28,428 nucleotides of DNA from a virus. Both the position numbers and the translations under genes were made by a program. Positions 1-7,943 of this stretch are shown here, piece after piece. The notes under the pieces were generated by a model that was not told the origin of the DNA, did not search any database, and saw only the letters and a list, made by a program, of their open reading frames with translations. Location: positions 1 to 28,428 of the IMG/VR virus record IMGVR_UViG_3300025117_000202; one strand, written 5' to 3'. Numbering within the stretch: the stretch's first letter is position 1; each line of letters starts with the position of its first letter.

Positions 1-434
1 CGACGATGGATTTCAACAACATTCCGCAGAATGCACGAAGGATCGATATCGCGTTCGTTGACTTGTCGCTTTCGTTGAATCCCGATGACTTCCTTGTTCA
101 GATCGGAGATTCGGATGGCCTTGAAACATCGGGATATCAATCGGAGTCAGCCAATCTTCCGGACGCGGGCAACATAGATGTGAATACCTCAACGTCCGGA
201 TTCATTGTGTTTAGTTCCGGCCTGCAAACGGTTGCAAACGGAATCATGACATTGCTGCGCATGATGACCGGAGATCACCAGTGGGTCGAGACTCATGCCT
301 CGCGCCGCGCAACAAGCGCTGCAATCGTAGGCTCCGGAGAAAAGACGCTTTCAGGAGATCTAGACCGCATCAGAATAACGTCCACCGTATCTGCAACAAT
401 TGATGCCGGTAAGGTCAACGTCCTCGTTTCTTAG
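1..434 (+). CDS. tail-fibre-like protein, C-terminal part (5' truncated by window edge)
   Basis: The reading frame is open from the first base of the window to the TAG at 432-434. The first ATG (position 6) sits inside what looks like an ongoing domain, so this is probably the C-terminal end of a larger protein. The visible 142 residues contain an aromatic/proline segment followed by repeated beta strands, with a pattern like VQIGDSDG...TSGYQS near residues 31-47. That pattern is familiar from C-terminal modules of phage tail fibres and other virion surface proteins, where the trimeric beta domain contacts the receptor or a tail partner. A small helical gene follows 10 bp downstream, a common arrangement next to fibre genes. 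The fibre assignment is inference from this pattern and position; a generic structural protein is the alternative. Confidence 0.55.
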   Translation, partial: TMDFNNIPQNARRIDIAFVDLSLSLNPDDFLVQIGDSDGLETSGYQSESANLPDAGNIDVNTSTSGFIVFSSGLQTVANGIMTLLRMMTGDHQWVETHASRRATSAAIVGSGEKTLSGDLDRIRITSTVSATIDAGKVNVLVS

Positions 435-444
435 GTGAGGTTAG

Positions 445-819
445 ATGCATATCTCCGTTGTCGCCTGGACCTCCGACGGGCGGATTTCCAAGTACCGGGA
501 ATTTGCAACTAAAGCAGAGGCCGATGCGCACGTTGCCAGCGTGTCGGCCCGCTTCCCCGGCGCATTTGCCACCGAATATCCCGCCGGACCTGTGCGCGAA
601 TGGAAGATTGACCCGCTGGCCAAGTCCATATCACTGGAGCCAGTCGTTCTCACGCAGGAAGAAGTCCTGCGGGAGAAAATGTCGGAGTTGCATAGAACCG
701 ACCTGAATCTCATCCGGGCCATTGAAGACGTGATCGACATCATGGCGGTCACGGTCCCGCCCGTGGTAGCGGATCTCATCGCTCGGCGTAAGGCGTTAAG
801 ACAGGAGATTTCCAAGTGA
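445..819 (+). CDS. small hypothetical phage protein, helical C-terminal half
   Basis: This is a 124-residue protein with an ATG start preceded by a GGTGAGG purine stretch at 434-440. The N-terminal half (1-65) is mixed and ends in a strand/loop segment. The C-terminal half (about 70-124) is strongly helical and charged, with heptad-like spacing that could form a coiled coil. No enzyme motif is visible. Its stop overlaps the GTG of the next gene (GTGA at 816-819), so the two are probably translationally coupled. Small helical proteins directly after fibre genes often help fibre folding or assembly, but nothing here proves that role. Confidence 0.6.
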   Translation: MHISVVAWTSDGRISKYREFATKAEADAHVASVSARFPGAFATEYPAGPVREWKIDPLAKSISLEPVVLTQEEVLREKMSELHRTDLNLIRAIEDVIDIMAVTVPPVVADLIARRKALRQEISK

Positions 820-1589
820 AAAAGTTCCCGTCATGGTTCTCCCTAGCGCTAGTCCCGGCGGCGGCGGTCGCCTTGCTCTTCTTGGCCTCTCCCCGCGTCT
901 CAGGCCAGTCGCCCGTCTGCTCCTTCACGGGCACGGTCCTCTCTTGCGACGCGCCCCTCGTCATCCGGGTTGCGAACCCGGCAACGGGAGGGACGACGGA
1001 CGTGGCAACACTCGGCCCATCGGGGATCACCTTCAACGCGCCAAATGACAATGCGGACATCGCCTTCCGGCAGAACAACACCGAGCTTCCCGCTTTCTTC
1101 ATGAGGGGGCGGATGCTCTTCTCGTGCCGCCATACATGGGAAGGCGGCGCAGGATGCCCCGGCGTCCAGGGCTCGGCGGGCGATATCATCATAGCAAACA
1201 ACGCGGCCCTTCGCGGCTCGGCCACGGCGGACGGAGGCGCCATGAGCGGGCAGAATCTGACCTTGGCCAAGGTGAACCGATTCAACGGCCCTCAGTTCGG
1301 GATGTATAAGGTCGCGCTGGGGTCAAACCAGGCGATCACCGTGGCATCCCCGGTGGGCGGACTGTTCCTTGTCCATGAGTGGACCCAGGGGCACCAAGCC
1401 GTGTTCATGCAGGGCAACGGCCAAGGTGCAATGGTCATGCACTACGGCGACGGGAACTTCTGGAGCACCGTTGACGCCACGCCCAGCCGGATCGTTGTGA
1501 CCTACATGCCATCGACCGGGCTGGTCCAAATCCAGAACCGCTTTCCGTGGACGGCGCTCATCTCGTTCGGGACGTTCGGGGGGATGTAG
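816..1589 (+). CDS. exported beta-rich hypothetical protein with signal peptide
   Basis: This 257-residue protein starts at a GTG overlapping the previous stop. The N-terminus is a textbook signal peptide: KK at residues 2-3, a hydrophobic core at about 8-24, and a likely signal peptidase I site after VSG near residue 30. No lipobox cysteine is seen. The mature part has several cysteines (in the CSF and SCD segments and around CRHTW...GCPG), then a glycine- and valine-rich beta domain that resembles a jelly-roll or fibre-tip fold. A signal peptide is odd for a virion protein, since virions assemble in the cytoplasm. The product may therefore act in the periplasm or at the cell surface. Function is unknown. 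Confidence 0.6.
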   Translation: MKKFPSWFSLALVPAAAVALLFLASPRVSGQSPVCSFTGTVLSCDAPLVIRVANPATGGTTDVATLGPSGITFNAPNDNADIAFRQNNTELPAFFMRGRMLFSCRHTWEGGAGCPGVQGSAGDIIIANNAALRGSATADGGAMSGQNLTLAKVNRFNGPQFGMYKVALGSNQAITVASPVGGLFLVHEWTQGHQAVFMQGNGQGAMVMHYGDGNFWSTVDATPSRIVVTYMPSTGLVQIQNRFPWTALISFGTFGGM

Positions 1590-4255
1590 TGGTCGCTGCG
1601 GTTGAACAGACACCCGTCCAGATCAACGCCAGCATCCCGCTCGGGCCGACGCAGGAGCGCTTCATCATATGCCCGGCGCGGGAGGTGTGCATAGGGGGTT
1701 CGAGAAGGGAAGGGAAGGCACTCCCGTTGGATACGCCTATCCTTACGCCATCCGGATGGGAAAAAATCGGCGACATCTCAGTTGGCGATAGAATCATGGC
1801 GCAAGACGGCACAGAAACGTACGTGTTGGCCGTTTTTCCACAACCCGTACAGGATTTGTGGCGGTTTCATTTTTCCGATGGCACTTCTGCGGTCAGCACA
1901 GACGACCATTTGTGGGCGGTAGAGACTATATGGGATCGGCATGGCGGGGTCGAGGCGGATACGCGAGAACGATCAAGGGGCATATTCAGCGCTGTAGGTA
2001 TGTTGAAAAACAAAGCGACCCGCAGGGCGTTGGCGAGAAAAACTCCATACAAAATTGTTCGCGCTAGCGAACTCAGGGAAGCCCTGACCGACGGCCGATG
2101 GGCCAGTGGGGGCAGATGGTCACTGCCGTTATCCCAATCGATGCAGTTCAAGAAGAGAGAAACAAAAATTCATCCATATATTCTTGGAACATTGCTGGGG
2201 GATGGGTGTATTTCGCAGAAAGAGGTCTACTTTACCAACGATGACGAAGAGGTCCTGGAAAATATCCGGTTGCTTTTGCCTTTGGATATGCACTTAACGA
2301 GGATGAAATCAGCCAAGTATGGATATTCTCTTTCCCGCAAAATACCCAAGGGAAGGAATCCAATTTATGTAGAATTGGAGTCCCAAAGCTTGGCTGGCAC
2401 AAATTCCCATAGCAAATTTATTCCGAATGAATATTTGTGGAACGACGCCGAATCAAGGTTGGCCCTTTTGCAGGGCCTGATGGACACGGATGGATGGGTT
2501 AGCAAACACGCCAACAGTGCCCTGTTTGCTTCTACTTCCATCCAACTGATTCAAGGAATGGAATTTTTAGTTCGATCGCTTGGTGGTGTGGCTAGGCGGC
2601 AAAAGAAAGTCAAGGTCGGGTATCGTTTGACGATCAGCCTTCCGAACGGAATGTGCCCATTCAGAACGTCCAGGAAGGCACGATACATTACCGACAAAAA
2701 AATGTGGATTCCGAGGCGGTTTATCACTGCTTGTGAATATGAGGGGAATGGCGAGTCGGTTTGCATTGAAATCGACAATCCATCCGGCTTATTTGTGATC
2801 AATGATTTCATCGTTACGCATAATAGCTTTTCCGGATATTCGGCCATGATATCCCACGCCCTGCGGCAGGATCCCAGCAAATGGCCCATCCCCTGGGTCG
2901 TCTGCCGTGATACGGCCACGAACCTGCACCGGACGACCGTGCCCGGGGCCTACAAGTGGGAGCAGCAGTGCAAGCAGGCCATGTGCCTCCAGATCGGCCA
3001 GCACGCCGCGGACGGGCGCGTCACCGCCGAGGCGGCGAACAGCATTATCCAGTCCCTCCGGGCCAGTCCATGGGTGCGCCTGACCAAGCGATCCAACACC
3101 GAGGTCATGTGGCTACGCACGGGGCAACTGGACGCAGACGGGCGCGTGGTGTGGCCCGTCATGGCCTACCTGTTTGGGATGGATCAGTTGAAGGACATCT
3201 CGCGCTTCCAGTCCATGGAGCTTGGCGGGGGGTGGTTCGAGGAGCCCGCCCCGGCGGCCGAGGACGACATCGGCGGCGGCATCCAGGAGGTCGCCTGGAT
3301 CGTCATGCTCTCCTCGCTCAACTACGAGGTGGATGCGCCTCGCGCCCAGATCACCATGAACCCACCGGACGAGGATCACTGGACGTGGCGGCGGTTCGTG
3401 GCGGACAACGAGGACCCCGACAACCGCGTCTATCTTCACATCCCCGTGGGCGAGAACAAGCATCTGCCCCAGTGGTACAGGGAGCACATCGACAAGGCGT
3501 TAAAGGCCAGGCCGGATCTGCACCGGAGGCTGGTACAGGGACTGCCAGGGTTCATCCAGAAGGGCAAGCCAGTCGCCTCAAACTTCAGCGAGGATCTGCA
3601 CGTCTCCAAGGTTCCGCTGACGTTCAACAAGTTCGCCAAGGAGATGTATCTGGGATGGGATTTCGGGTTCAATCCGACCGCCATCGGAATGCAGCAGACG
3701 ACCACGGGGCACTTCCATTTCCTGTTCGCCTTCACGGGCGAGAACATGGGCGTGCGCCAGTTCATTGACTACATACTTAAACCATACATGTCCACCCACG
3801 TCCCTTCGGCGACGCTCTGGCACATCGGCGATCCGCAGGGAAACGTGGGGAGCGACACGGACATCATGGCCACTCCGGTCAGGGAAATCATCGACAAACT
3901 TGGCGGCTACTGGCGGTCGGGGCCGCAGAAATGGGATCCGCGCCGCGAGGCGGTCCACAACTCACTGGCCGCGATTCACATGGGCAAGCCGCTCGTTCAG
4001 ATCGACAAGGCCAACTGCGGCATTCTAATCAAGGCGTTGCGCGGGGCTTGGCATTACCAGCAAGTGGGCCAGGGCCGCGTGTCGGAAGTTCCAAAAAAGG
4101 ATTTCGCGAGCCACCAGGGCGACGCTTACAGCTACTTAATGGCCGTCCTCATGGGCGAGCGCGGCATCGTGAGAAAGGATCTCCGCGTCCGCTCCGCCTC
4201 CTACTCCAAGGGGACGCCACGCGAGAAGATCTCGGCGGGGATGGTGCGGGCATGA
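1589..4255 (+). CDS. terL: terminase large subunit precursor interrupted by an intein
   Basis: This is the ATP-driven DNA-packaging motor and headful nuclease. I prefer the GTG at 1589, which overlaps the previous stop (TAGTG) and follows a G-rich stretch at about 1576-1583. An ATG at 1547 would overlap the upstream gene by 43 bp. The precursor is 888 residues and becomes about 519 after removal of the intein, normal for this family. The Walker A motif GSRREGK|S is split by the intein and restored by splicing. A Walker B-like segment WFEE lies near residues 549-552. The RNase H-like nuclease follows, with likely metal-binding aspartates in GWDFGF (D691), GDPQGN (D748) and GDAYSY (D845). Portal lies just downstream. 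No small terminase subunit was recognised nearby. Confidence 0.93.
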   Translation: MVAAVEQTPVQINASIPLGPTQERFIICPAREVCIGGSRREGKALPLDTPILTPSGWEKIGDISVGDRIMAQDGTETYVLAVFPQPVQDLWRFHFSDGTSAVSTDDHLWAVETIWDRHGGVEADTRERSRGIFSAVGMLKNKATRRALARKTPYKIVRASELREALTDGRWASGGRWSLPLSQSMQFKKRETKIHPYILGTLLGDGCISQKEVYFTNDDEEVLENIRLLLPLDMHLTRMKSAKYGYSLSRKIPKGRNPIYVELESQSLAGTNSHSKFIPNEYLWNDAESRLALLQGLMDTDGWVSKHANSALFASTSIQLIQGMEFLVRSLGGVARRQKKVKVGYRLTISLPNGMCPFRTSRKARYITDKKMWIPRRFITACEYEGNGESVCIEIDNPSGLFVINDFIVTHNSFSGYSAMISHALRQDPSKWPIPWVVCRDTATNLHRTTVPGAYKWEQQCKQAMCLQIGQHAADGRVTAEAANSIIQSLRASPWVRLTKRSNTEVMWLRTGQLDADGRVVWPVMAYLFGMDQLKDISRFQSMELGGGWFEEPAPAAEDDIGGGIQEVAWIVMLSSLNYEVDAPRAQITMNPPDEDHWTWRRFVADNEDPDNRVYLHIPVGENKHLPQWYREHIDKALKARPDLHRRLVQGLPGFIQKGKPVASNFSEDLHVSKVPLTFNKFAKEMYLGWDFGFNPTAIGMQQTTTGHFHFLFAFTGENMGVRQFIDYILKPYMSTHVPSATLWHIGDPQGNVGSDTDIMATPVREIIDKLGGYWRSGPQKWDPRREAVHNSLAAIHMGKPLVQIDKANCGILIKALRGAWHYQQVGQGRVSEVPKKDFASHQGDAYSYLMAVLMGERGIVRKDLRVRSASYSKGTPREKISAGMVRA
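1718..2824 (+). other. intein with LAGLIDADG homing endonuclease, class 3 sequence signature
   Basis: This is a 369-codon protein insertion between Lys and Ser of the terminase P-loop. Intein residue 1 is Ala, not Cys or Ser. Block A reads LDTPILTPSGW. Block B has T61-x-x-H64 followed by Trp66. Two LAGLIDADG-type motifs, ILGTLLGDG (about 155-163) and LLQGLMDTDG (about 250-259), mark a homing endonuclease. Block F has Cys349 (VCIEID). Block G ends Thr367-His368-Asn369, followed by the +1 Ser of the P-loop. Trp at B:12, Cys at F:4 and Thr at G:5 form the WCT set of class 3 inteins, where the block F Cys replaces the missing residue-1 nucleophile. The insert is visibly more AT-rich than the flanking terminase sequence, which suggests recent acquisition. 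Confidence 0.93.
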
Positions 4256-4440
4256 ATGGCGAGAGAAAGTTTGAGCCATATCCGGTGTTCACCGAATGTA
4301 TCCACTGCGGCGGACCCGTTGGTATGGGGCATGGAAACACGGGCGTGTGTTCCTGGTGCATCATCCGGCCGGGGAAGTTCCAGATGAGGCAGAAGACCTA
4401 TTTCGCGAAGGAGATGACAGTTGTCCCGAAACCCGTCTGA
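4252..4440 (+). CDS. small zinc-ribbon-like protein (62 aa)
   Basis: The ATG at 4252 overlaps the terminase stop (ATGA). The 62-residue product carries two CxxC pairs, Cys16-x-x-Cys19 and Cys33-x-x-Cys36, with glycines around them, a layout that would bind one zinc ion. The C-terminus is basic. The last 20 bp overlap the start of the portal gene, so it belongs to the packaging operon. Its role is unknown; such mini zinc ribbons are often accessory nucleic-acid or protein binders. Confidence 0.65.
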   Translation: MNGERKFEPYPVFTECIHCGGPVGMGHGNTGVCSWCIIRPGKFQMRQKTYFAKEMTVVPKPV

Positions 4441-6466
4441 TCGGCCGGGCGTCGTCCCCGCGAAGAACTCAGAGGCGAACCTCTCTGCGCTCAAGATCGT
4501 CCAGCGCTATATCGACGAGGGCGGCGAGGATGCGGCCCGCACCGATCGCCTGGAGCGCAACAAGGACAACTACCGCGAGTTCCGCGGGGAAAAGGACTGG
4601 AGCCACAAGTCGCGCGGGCAGAGCCGGGAACATCTGCCCAAGATGCGAGTGGCCTTCGAGCAGATATCGGCCATCTTCAAAAAGTCGCTCGTTGACCTCG
4701 GCGGCTCCTGGTACGACATCGAAGTTCGCGGCGACGCCCTGCCCGGCATAACGGGAAACGATCTGCGCAAGCTCCTGAACGCCCATCTCCTTTCCAATGA
4801 GATCAACTTCCCCACCATGATTTCGGACGCTGTGAAGCAGGGTAGCTTGGAATCCCTGATGATCGCCAAGGTGTTTGGTCGCTTTGTGCCCAAGAGGCGG
4901 TTCATTGCCGAGGTTGCCGGGGCCGAGATGGTGCGCGACGACTCGGGCGTCCCTGTCGGCATCCAGCCCCGCTTCCGATTCAAGTCCAGCGAGGAGCGCG
5001 TGTGGCGGCTGGCCGTGAGCCTTATCCCAACCGAAGACTACATCCCTGACCCGGACGGCCTGGGACTGTACGAGATACACGAGGTCACGCGCGACATCTG
5101 GCAGGTTCGCGAGATGGCTGAGATCGGCGTCTACGATCAGGCCGTGGTGGATCAGATTGTGGCGGGGATGAGCGAGGAGAAGGACCGAAAGCGCGGGGCC
5201 GAGGACGCCCGTGGCAAGCGTCCCCACCGGGGCCGCGCCCAAAAGCGAAAGAAGGTCCGCGTGTCCGAGTGCTGGGCCATCCTGGTGGACGACGATGGCC
5301 GGATTATCACCATCCCAGGATCGAAGGAGAAGGCCCGCAACACCGTCACCACCGTGGTGGACAACCGCTACATGGTGCGCGCCACGTCGCGCAACCCGAA
5401 CTGGAGCGGCTTGCGCCCCATGGTAGCGGCGCCCCTCATCCGAACCCCGCACTCCGTCTGGCACGACGCCCTAGGGGACTACGTCCAGTCCCTCAACAAT
5501 GCCATCGACGAACTGTTCAACCTCATGCTGGACGCGGGCATCAAGGGCGTGTGGGGCATCAGCCAGGTCCGGCCCGAGATGCTCCTGGACGAAGATCAGA
5601 TCAGCGATGGCATCCCGCCACAGGAGACGCTTGTTCTCCGGCCCGGCGTGCCCGCCGACGTGGACGTGTACAAGCGCGTGGACACTGGCTCCAACATCGG
5701 CGAGTCCATCGCCGTGATGAATCTGCTGATGTCGAGCTTCTCCGATGCTTCGATGGTGAACCAGATCGGACTGGGGCAGCTACCAGCTCGCCAAGTCAAG
5801 GCCACGGAAATTTCACTTTCCAGCCAAGCCATGGGCAACTTATTCGACGGAATCACCCGAGACATGGAAGACAGCTTCATCGAGCCCATCCTGGAGCGGG
5901 CTTTCCATCTCGTCATGCAGCACCTGAATGAAATGGACACGGATGAGGTGGTGGCGGCGCTCGGAACCAAGAAAGCCATCATGCTATTGAGCCTGAGCCC
6001 GGAGGAACGCTTCGCCATTTTCGGGAACCGAATCAAGTTCCGCGTGACGGGCCTCTCGTCCGTGGTGAACCGGACGCGGGAGTTCCAGAAGATCCTTGCC
6101 CTCCTGGAGGTCATGGCCTCCAACCCGGCGCTCGGCATGATATTCGCCAAGAAGTATAGCCTCGCCAAGGTGGTGGACCGCCTCGTGCGCTCCATTGACC
6201 TGGACCCAGAGTCGCTGGGCGTGGTGGATGAGCAGGAAGCACAGGCCCAGACGGCCCTTCTCAAGGCCTATGTCCAGGCCCAGCAGGGCGCTCCGTCCAC
6301 TGGGCAGGCCTTCAAAATGCCGGAGGTGGAAGGGAATCTGCCCGCCATTCCGGGCGAGCTTCCGTCGTCCGCAAACGCCGCCCCAGGCAATATCCCGCCC
6401 GGCCTGGAGGGTGGAGGTGGCATGAATGAATTCGAGGGTATGTCACAAACCAGGAGGGCACAGTGA
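4421..6466 (+). CDS. portal protein (podovirus-like)
   Basis: The portal forms the dodecameric ring at the capsid vertex through which DNA is packaged and ejected. The start is a TTG at 4421: an in-frame stop lies at 4415-4417, and a good ribosome site GAAGGAG (4407-4413) sits 7 bases upstream. The product has 681 residues. It is rich in long helices and lacks a signal peptide. A basic linker (RGKRPHRGRAQKRKK, about residues 264-278) lies before the central domain, a helical stem/crown region follows, and the tail is Gly/Pro-rich. Size, position just after the terminase and the segments with PHSVWHDALGDYVQSLNNA-type helices fit long podoviral portals. The call rests on synteny and overall look more than on a single motif. 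Confidence 0.8.
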   Translation: MSRNPSDRPGVVPAKNSEANLSALKIVQRYIDEGGEDAARTDRLERNKDNYREFRGEKDWSHKSRGQSREHLPKMRVAFEQISAIFKKSLVDLGGSWYDIEVRGDALPGITGNDLRKLLNAHLLSNEINFPTMISDAVKQGSLESLMIAKVFGRFVPKRRFIAEVAGAEMVRDDSGVPVGIQPRFRFKSSEERVWRLAVSLIPTEDYIPDPDGLGLYEIHEVTRDIWQVREMAEIGVYDQAVVDQIVAGMSEEKDRKRGAEDARGKRPHRGRAQKRKKVRVSECWAILVDDDGRIITIPGSKEKARNTVTTVVDNRYMVRATSRNPNWSGLRPMVAAPLIRTPHSVWHDALGDYVQSLNNAIDELFNLMLDAGIKGVWGISQVRPEMLLDEDQISDGIPPQETLVLRPGVPADVDVYKRVDTGSNIGESIAVMNLLMSSFSDASMVNQIGLGQLPARQVKATEISLSSQAMGNLFDGITRDMEDSFIEPILERAFHLVMQHLNEMDTDEVVAALGTKKAIMLLSLSPEERFAIFGNRIKFRVTGLSSVVNRTREFQKILALLEVMASNPALGMIFAKKYSLAKVVDRLVRSIDLDPESLGVVDEQEAQAQTALLKAYVQAQQGAPSTGQAFKMPEVEGNLPAIPGELPSSANAAPGNIPPGLEGGGGMNEFEGMSQTRRAQ

Positions 6467-6555
6467 TGCCAAAGAACAAGCCAGAGATGTACTTCGGGGG
6501 CATGAAGAAAAGCGGCAAGGGGACCAAGAAGCGCCCGCCCAAGAAGGGGAAATAG
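6466..6555 (+). CDS. 29-residue lysine-rich peptide
   Basis: The ATG at 6466 overlaps the portal stop (TGATG) and is preceded by a strong ribosome site GGAGG at 6453-6457, 8 bases away. The peptide begins MPKNKPEMYFGGMKK and is about one third lysine or arginine. Its stop at 6553-6555 abuts the ATG of the next gene. Very small basic proteins of this type occur next to portal genes in many phages, but their role is not settled. A non-coding spacer is less likely, given the ribosome site and perfect spacing on both sides. A similar lysine-rich start appears at 28390. Confidence 0.55.
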   Translation: MPKNKPEMYFGGMKKSGKGTKKRPPKKGK

Positions 6556-7359
6556 ATGCTGTCCAGACGGGCCTTTGGCTTTCTAGCGCTTCCCGTCCTT
6601 CCCGACAAGCCCCGTTCCGCAGGCATCACCGTGGCGATCGACCGGGGACTCCATCTGCGCGACGCCATTCTACTGGCCGATAACCGGCCCGGATACGTCG
6701 ACGCCGTGAAGCTTGGATGGGGTACATCGGCCATCGTCCCCGAAGGCACTTTGCGAGACAAGATCGGTGCCTACAGGGCCAAGGATATCGGCGTCATGCC
6801 GGGCGGCACCCTCATGGAGATCGCCGCCGTGGAGGGCGTGTACGAACGGTTCCTGGACGCATGCGGAGACTATGGCTTCACGCACATTGAGGTCTCAAAC
6901 GGAACATTCGATCTGGCCGGTGAGAAGCCCAGCCTGATACGCGAAGCCAAGCGGCGGGGCTTCGCTGTCTTCGCCGAGGTGGGCCGGAAGGATTCCTGCT
7001 ACACGGGCTACGAATCCGCCGAAGTGTGGCTCGTCGAGGCCATGTCCGACCTGGATGCCGGGGCCGACAAGATCGTCCTGGAGGGACGCGAGAGCGGAAC
7101 ATGCGGCATCTACAACGGGGACGGAATCGTGAAGGCGGACATCATCGATCTCCTGGCCCGTGAGATCGGCCCGGAGCGGTTCATCTTCGAGGCCCCACAG
7201 AAGCGTCAGCAAGTCGAGATGATCCGGCGCTTCGGTAACGAAGTCAATCTCGGCAACATTCAGCCTGATGACGTGGTGCCACTGGCCACCCTGCGCCTGT
7301 GCCTCAGGAGTGACACGGCCAAGATGTTCCGGGAACCCGCCCTGCGAGGAATGCAGTGA
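6556..7359 (+). CDS. comA: phosphosulfolactate synthase (ComA family)
   Basis: Family members add sulfite to phosphoenolpyruvate to give (R)-2-phospho-3-sulfolactate, the first step of coenzyme M synthesis in methanogens and of sulfolactate synthesis in some bacteria (YitD in Bacillus). The 267-residue product has the full set of family blocks in order: KLGWGTS (52-58), PGGTLME (82-88), IEVSNGT (111-117), EVGRKD (141-146), EGRESG (176-181), FEAPQK (211-216), NLGNI (231-235) and LRSDT (250-254). The length is normal for this TIM-barrel family and there is no break. It lies between the 29-residue gene and a GTGA-coupled small gene, so it is part of the phage operon. No ComB phosphatase or ComC dehydrogenase is recognisable in this window. 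Family membership is firm; activity on sulfite is inferred. Confidence 0.9.
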   Translation: MLSRRAFGFLALPVLPDKPRSAGITVAIDRGLHLRDAILLADNRPGYVDAVKLGWGTSAIVPEGTLRDKIGAYRAKDIGVMPGGTLMEIAAVEGVYERFLDACGDYGFTHIEVSNGTFDLAGEKPSLIREAKRRGFAVFAEVGRKDSCYTGYESAEVWLVEAMSDLDAGADKIVLEGRESGTCGIYNGDGIVKADIIDLLAREIGPERFIFEAPQKRQQVEMIRRFGNEVNLGNIQPDDVVPLATLRLCLRSDTAKMFREPALRGMQ

Positions 7360-7565
7360 GCTACGAGAGCGAGCAGAAGCTGCGCACCATGCGGCGGTGG
7401 CTGGCCTATAGCGAGCAGGACTTCGAGAAGATGGATCCCATGCGCCGAGACGAATACCTGAACGACGGCGTCAACATGTGCGTGGAGGTCCTCAAGTCGC
7501 TGCACGCCGACACGCTGAAGCTGCGGGAGCGGGCCGAATCGCGCGGTCCGATATTGGTGCCGTGA
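7356..7565 (+). CDS. small helical hypothetical protein (69 aa)
   Basis: This starts at a GTG overlapping the comA stop (GTGA). The product is 69 residues, almost entirely helical and charged, with no cysteine pairs or membrane segment. Its own stop overlaps the GTG of the next gene, so comA and the two small genes look like one translationally coupled set. Not recognised. Confidence 0.55.
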   Translation: MSYESEQKLRTMRRWLAYSEQDFEKMDPMRRDEYLNDGVNMCVEVLKSLHADTLKLRERAESRGPILVP

Positions 7566-7876
7566 TCGACGACCTCTACCGCGGGAAGATGGCCGACTTG
7601 AATCAATGGGCCTCCTGGAACGCGAGCGACGGGAACCGCGCCACCGCACGTGAGCGCGACATCTTCATTTTCCGCAAGCTCCGCGGCTTCGCCGCCGCCC
7701 TGGTGGAATACGTCGGCTACCAGCAGCAACTGGAGGGCCGGATGCCGGGGGATCCGGACGACCGCTCTACCTTCCCCTTCCCGGACGCGCTGGCCGACCG
7801 GAGGCGCCTGGGGACAGGCCCCAGCCTCATCGTCCCCCTCCGTGCGTCCTTGCCGGGGCGGCGGATCATCGTGTAA
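7562..7876 (+). CDS. hypothetical protein (104 aa)
   Basis: The GTG at 7562 overlaps the preceding stop (GTGA). An earlier in-frame ATG at 7478 would overlap the upstream gene by 88 bp, so it is less likely. The product is helical in its first 60 residues (with IFRKLRGFAAALVEYVGYQ near 33-51), then Pro/Asp-rich and basic at the end. No known motif was seen. It is the last gene before a 67-bp gap containing a promoter-like sequence. Confidence 0.5.
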   Translation: MIDDLYRGKMADLNQWASWNASDGNRATARERDIFIFRKLRGFAAALVEYVGYQQQLEGRMPGDPDDRSTFPFPDALADRRRLGTGPSLIVPLRASLPGRRIIV

Positions 7877-7881
7877 CGCGC

Positions 7882-7910
7882 TTGCAATGCGGACGTAAAT
7901 TTGCTATATA
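7882..7910 (+). promoter_or_regulatory. sigma70-like promoter
   Basis: A TTGCAA -35 box (7882-7887) and a TATATA -10 box (7905-7910) are separated by exactly 17 bases, in one of the few AT-rich spots of the window. They sit in the gap between 7876 and the gene starting at 7944. Each box matches 4 of 6 consensus positions. Confidence 0.5.
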
Positions 7911-7943
7911 TTGTGTATCGCCCGTCTGGAGGGCATACATTTC

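Noticed and set aside
1718-2824. Group I intron or simple gene insertion in terL instead of an intein
   Set aside because: The reading frame is continuous through the insert and all protein-splicing blocks are present, ending in Thr-His-Asn before Ser, so splicing is at protein level.
2956-3768. 270-codon + strand open frame inside the terminase
   Set aside because: It is an out-of-frame, Gly/Arg-rich reading of the terminase, whose own frame has clear ATPase and nuclease motifs.
4469-5464. 331-codon open frame on the - strand opposite the portal
   Set aside because: It is a shadow of the portal gene with low-complexity His/Val/Ala-rich translation and no start context.
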